Shown here piece after piece: positions 61,481 to 64,000 of a stretch of DNA of 64,000 bases (position 1 is the stretch's first letter; the number at the start of each line of letters is the position of its first letter). The notes under the pieces were generated by a model. That model was not told the DNA's origin. It did not search any database and saw only the letters and a program-made list of their open reading frames with translations. Both the position numbers and the translations under genes were made by a program. Where the stretch lies: contig NZ_FOLS01000041.1 of the NCBI RefSeq assembly GCF_900112375.1, forward strand, positions 1-64,000, read 5' to 3'. The stretch is from Pseudomonas citronellolis (lineage in GTDB: Bacteria > Pseudomonadota > Gammaproteobacteria > Pseudomonadales > Pseudomonadaceae).

Positions 61481-63621
61481 GCCGGTTCGCCCTCCAGCAG
61501 CCCGGGGTCGACGGCCCGCTCGCCCACCACCTTGCCGCCGGTGATGACCACCACGCGGTCGGCCGTGGCGATGGTCTCGGGACGGTGGGCGACCATCACC
61601 CGGGTGATGTTCAGCGAGCGGATAGCCTCGTTGACGCGGCGTTCGCAGTCCACGTCGAGGTGGCTGGTGGCCTCGTCGAGGAACAGGATCTGCGGCCGCT
61701 TGTACAGCGCCCGGGCCAGCAGGATGCGCTGCTTCTGGCCGCCGGAGAGCACCGTGCCCATGTCGCCGACCAGGGTGTTGTAGCCCATGGGCGCGATCAT
61801 GATCTCGTCGTGGATGGCCGCCAGGCGCGCGCACTCCATGACCCACTCCATGTCCATCGCCGGGTCGAAGAAGGCGATGTTCTCCGCCAGCGAGCCGGCG
61901 AACAGGCTGTCGTCCTGCAGCACCGTGCCGACCACGCTGCGCAGGCCGTCGAGGCCGATCTGCGACAGCTCCATGCCGGCCACGCGGATGGCCCCGTCGG
62001 ACGGCGGCAGGATGCCGAGCATGATGTTGACCAGGGTGCTCTTGCCGCAGCCGGAGGGCCCGACGATGGCCACCGACTCGCCGGCGCGGATGTCCAGGTC
62101 GATGCCGTCGAGCACGTAGGGCTCGTGTTCCGAGTAGCGGTAGCGCAGGCCGCGCAGCTCGATGCCGAACTCGCGCTGGCGCAGCAGTTCGGGGTCGATG
62201 CCGCTGCCGCCCTGCTCCGGCGCTTCGAGGACGATGTCGGCCAGGCGCTCGCCCTGCAACTGCAGCATGCGCAGTTCGAAGAACTTGTCGATCAGGCTGC
62301 CCACGCGGCTGTCGAACTGGCCCTTGTAGGACTGGAAGGCCATGAGCGCGCCCACGGTGAAATGCCCGTCCATCACCATGTTCGCGCCCAGGTAGATCAC
62401 CAGCAGGTTCTCGATGCCGAACAGCAGGCCGTTGACCTGGCCGTAGAGCAGCCCCAGCTTCTGCGTGCGCAGGCCGGCGTTGACCTGCTCCACCAGCAGG
62501 CTCAGCCAGGTGGCGCGGCGCTCGGTCTGGCGCTGGAACAGTTTCAGCGGGCGCACGCCACGCATGGTTTCGAGGAAGTGCGTCTGCTGCCGCGCGCCAT
62601 GGATGATCTCTTCCTCGGTGGCGTTGCGCAGCGGCTGGTACGAGACCCAGCGCACCAGGGCGTAGAGCACCATGCAGACGATAGCGATGCTGGCCAGCAG
62701 CGGGCTGTAGACCAGCATCATGCCCAGGGTGGCGATGGTCATCAGGCCGTCGAGCACCGCCACCAGGAAGGCCGAGGTCAGGGTGGACTGGATGCTGTCG
62801 ACGGCGCCGAAGCGCGAGACGATGTCGCCCAGGTGGCGCTTCTCGAAATACTGCGTGGGCAGGTTGAGCAGGTGGGTGAAGACGTTGGCCCGCCACTGCA
62901 CGTTGAGCAGCGTGCCCATGTGCATGCCCACCCATTGGCGCACGGCGCCGATGATCTGCTGCATCAGCATCATCAGGCCGAAGCCGATCAGCAGCGTGGT
63001 CAGCAGGTCGCGGTCGTTGCTGGGGATGACGTTGTCGATGGTCCACTGCATGAAGAACGGGCTGACCAGGGCGAACACCTCCAGGGCCAGCGACAGCAGC
63101 AGCACCTGGCCCAGGGAGCGGTACAGGCCGCTGACCTTGCCGAGCATGCCGAGCAGGCGCAGGTTCGGCTTGGCCTCCTTCTTCTCGAAGGCGGCGTCGG
63201 GCCACAGCTCCAGGGCCACGCCGGTGAAGGAACGCGACAGCGTCTCCACGCCCACCTTGCGGATGCCATGGGCCGGATCGTGGATCACCGCGCCGCGGCG
63301 GGTCACCGACTTGAGCACGACGAAGTGCTTGAAGTCCCAGTGCAGGATGCACGGGGTGCGCAGCTTGGGCAGGTCGGCCAGGCCCAGCTTCAGCGGGCGC
63401 GTGGCCATGCCCATCTGCTGCGCCGCCTCGATCAGTTGCTTGAGGGTGATGCCCTTGAGCGAGACGTTGAAGCGCTGGCGCATTTCGCGCAGGTCGTGGT
63501 GGCTGCCGTGGTAGCCGGCGACCATGGCCAGGCAGGCGATGCCGCACTCGGCGGCCTCGGTCTGCTGGATGCTGGGCAGGCGCCGGCCGAAGCGCAGCGC
63601 GAGGGAGTCGAAGATAGCCAT
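61477..63621 (-). CDS. Bacteriocin-type ABC transporter with active C39 peptidase domain
   Basis: This 714-residue protein has residues 1-150 as a peptidase C39 domain with the triad C26 (in EAAECGIAC), H99 (in KHFVVLKS) and D115 (in VIHDPAHG), and the oxyanion Gln at 20. Six membrane helices run at about 160-430. The nucleotide-binding domain has GPSGCGKST, LSGGQKQR and ILFLDEAT. This is the CvaB-type peptidase-transporter that removes double-glycine leaders and exports the mature peptide. The start at 63621 begins the domain correctly, 13 bp after the HlyD stop. Together with the two leader peptides downstream it forms a complete processing/export set. Confidence 0.95.
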   Translation of the reverse strand: MAIFDSLALRFGRRLPSIQQTEAAECGIACLAMVAGYHGSHHDLREMRQRFNVSLKGITLKQLIEAAQQMGMATRPLKLGLADLPKLRTPCILHWDFKHFVVLKSVTRRGAVIHDPAHGIRKVGVETLSRSFTGVALELWPDAAFEKKEAKPNLRLLGMLGKVSGLYRSLGQVLLLSLALEVFALVSPFFMQWTIDNVIPSNDRDLLTTLLIGFGLMMLMQQIIGAVRQWVGMHMGTLLNVQWRANVFTHLLNLPTQYFEKRHLGDIVSRFGAVDSIQSTLTSAFLVAVLDGLMTIATLGMMLVYSPLLASIAIVCMVLYALVRWVSYQPLRNATEEEIIHGARQQTHFLETMRGVRPLKLFQRQTERRATWLSLLVEQVNAGLRTQKLGLLYGQVNGLLFGIENLLVIYLGANMVMDGHFTVGALMAFQSYKGQFDSRVGSLIDKFFELRMLQLQGERLADIVLEAPEQGGSGIDPELLRQREFGIELRGLRYRYSEHEPYVLDGIDLDIRAGESVAIVGPSGCGKSTLVNIMLGILPPSDGAIRVAGMELSQIGLDGLRSVVGTVLQDDSLFAGSLAENIAFFDPAMDMEWVMECARLAAIHDEIMIAPMGYNTLVGDMGTVLSGGQKQRILLARALYKRPQILFLDEATSHLDVDCERRVNEAIRSLNITRVMVAHRPETIATADRVVVITGGKVVGERAVDPGLLEGEPA

Positions 63622-63634
63622 ACGGCGCGATACC

Positions 63635-64000
63635 TCAGAGTTTGCCGGACAGGCTGTAGAGGGGTTCGAGGACCCATTCGTAGAGTTTGCGGGTTTCCTG
63701 CAGCAGGTCGGCCTCCAGCAGCATGCCGCTCTGCAGCGGGCGCGGCTGGCCGTAGGCGCGCACTTGCTGTTCGTCCAGTCGCACGCGGATGCGGTAGTAC
63801 TGCTCGCCGCTCTGGCCGACGCCCGGCACGCTGCCGGCCATGGCCGCCAGCTCGTTGTACGGCAGCGAGGTGCGCGAGATGGACAGCACCTTGCCGTTGT
63901 GCTGGCCGAATTTCTGGTAGGGGTAGGCCTGGTAGCGGATCCGCGCCGTATCGCCGACCTTGATGAAGCCCACCGCGCGGCTCGGCGCATAGAGTTCGGC
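63635..64000 (-). CDS. HlyD-family membrane-fusion protein of the peptide exporter (partial, N-terminus outside window)
   Basis: Only the C-terminal 121 residues are inside the window; the frame stays open to the right edge. The visible part is the beta-barrel and tail of a CvaA/HlyD-type adaptor (FIKVGDTARIRYQAYPYQKF, RTSLPYNEL, QYYRIRVRLDEQQV and a final LLEADLLQETRKLYEWVLEPLY). It precedes the C39 ABC gene by 13 bp and is the first visible gene of that operon. Confidence 0.93.
   Translation of the reverse strand, partial: AELYAPSRAVGFIKVGDTARIRYQAYPYQKFGQHNGKVLSISRTSLPYNELAAMAGSVPGVGQSGEQYYRIRVRLDEQQVRAYGQPRPLQSGMLLEADLLQETRKLYEWVLEPLYSLSGKL

Noticed and set aside
60071-63547. 1158-residue fusion of an ABC-region product with TolC
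   Set aside because: The first two thirds are an out-of-frame read of the C39 ABC gene; TolC begins at 61480 with its own signal peptide.

Overview
The window is a gamma-proteobacterial chromosome segment, almost certainly from a Pseudomonas. The bases are GC-rich with strongly GC-biased third codon positions. The core order dnaX-ybaB-recR, tamA/tamB and xthA, and a dense population of short palindromic intergenic repeats all fit that genus. The species cannot be fixed from sequence alone. No rRNA, tRNA, CRISPR array, transposase or prophage was found.

Layout. 1-8.3 kb: a catabolic-looking island. A leftward operon (SDR, HSL-type esterase, RibB-like protein, OYE-family flavoenzyme, phytase-like secreted protein) diverges from a KshA-like Rieske oxygenase, followed by a LuxR-type regulator. 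8.4-10.6 kb: small genes, a VOC protein, an XRE-cupin regulator with a 53-residue upstream ORF, and a remarkable Met/Cys-rich protein (72 Met and 15 Cys in 167 residues). 11.5-17.3 kb: orphan SsuD-like monooxygenase, Rieske-FAD reductase, ABC-F ATPase and a secreted hydrolase. 17.7-27.8 kb: Mg2+ P-type ATPase, TamB/TamA, GNAT and exonuclease III. 27.8-38.7 kb: signalling and envelope genes, namely a BvgS-like hybrid kinase convergent with xthA, a PstS-OmpA fusion, TerC with a structured leader and an overlapping small ORF, an XRE regulator, a chemoreceptor and a PAS-GAF-GGDEF-EAL protein. 39.3-48 kb: lipid or ketone catabolism (two acyl-CoA dehydrogenases, LysR, di-iron-type hydrolase, TetR/Baeyer-Villiger monooxygenase/SDR with a clear double operator). 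48-52.3 kb: recR, ybaB, dnaX and a periplasmic binding protein.

52.5-64 kb is the most distinctive region. Two type I secretion loci lie head to tail on the minus strand: TolC-ABC-HlyD-TPR/glycosyltransferase (LapEBC-like, with a degenerate C39 domain), and HlyD-ABC-TolC with an intact C39 double-glycine peptidase. Between them sit two genes for Gly-rich, Cys-free peptides with nearly identical 15-residue double-glycine-type leaders. This reads as an export system for a two-peptide microcin-like product, with no obvious immunity gene. It resembles the PA4141-PA4144 type of locus but has a second peptide and a neighbouring second exporter.

Repeats. At least five palindromic repeat families fill the gene-poor gaps. 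They include a 155-bp tandem array built from several of them (38.9-39.2 kb) and a 295-bp nested inverted repeat (46.5-46.8 kb).
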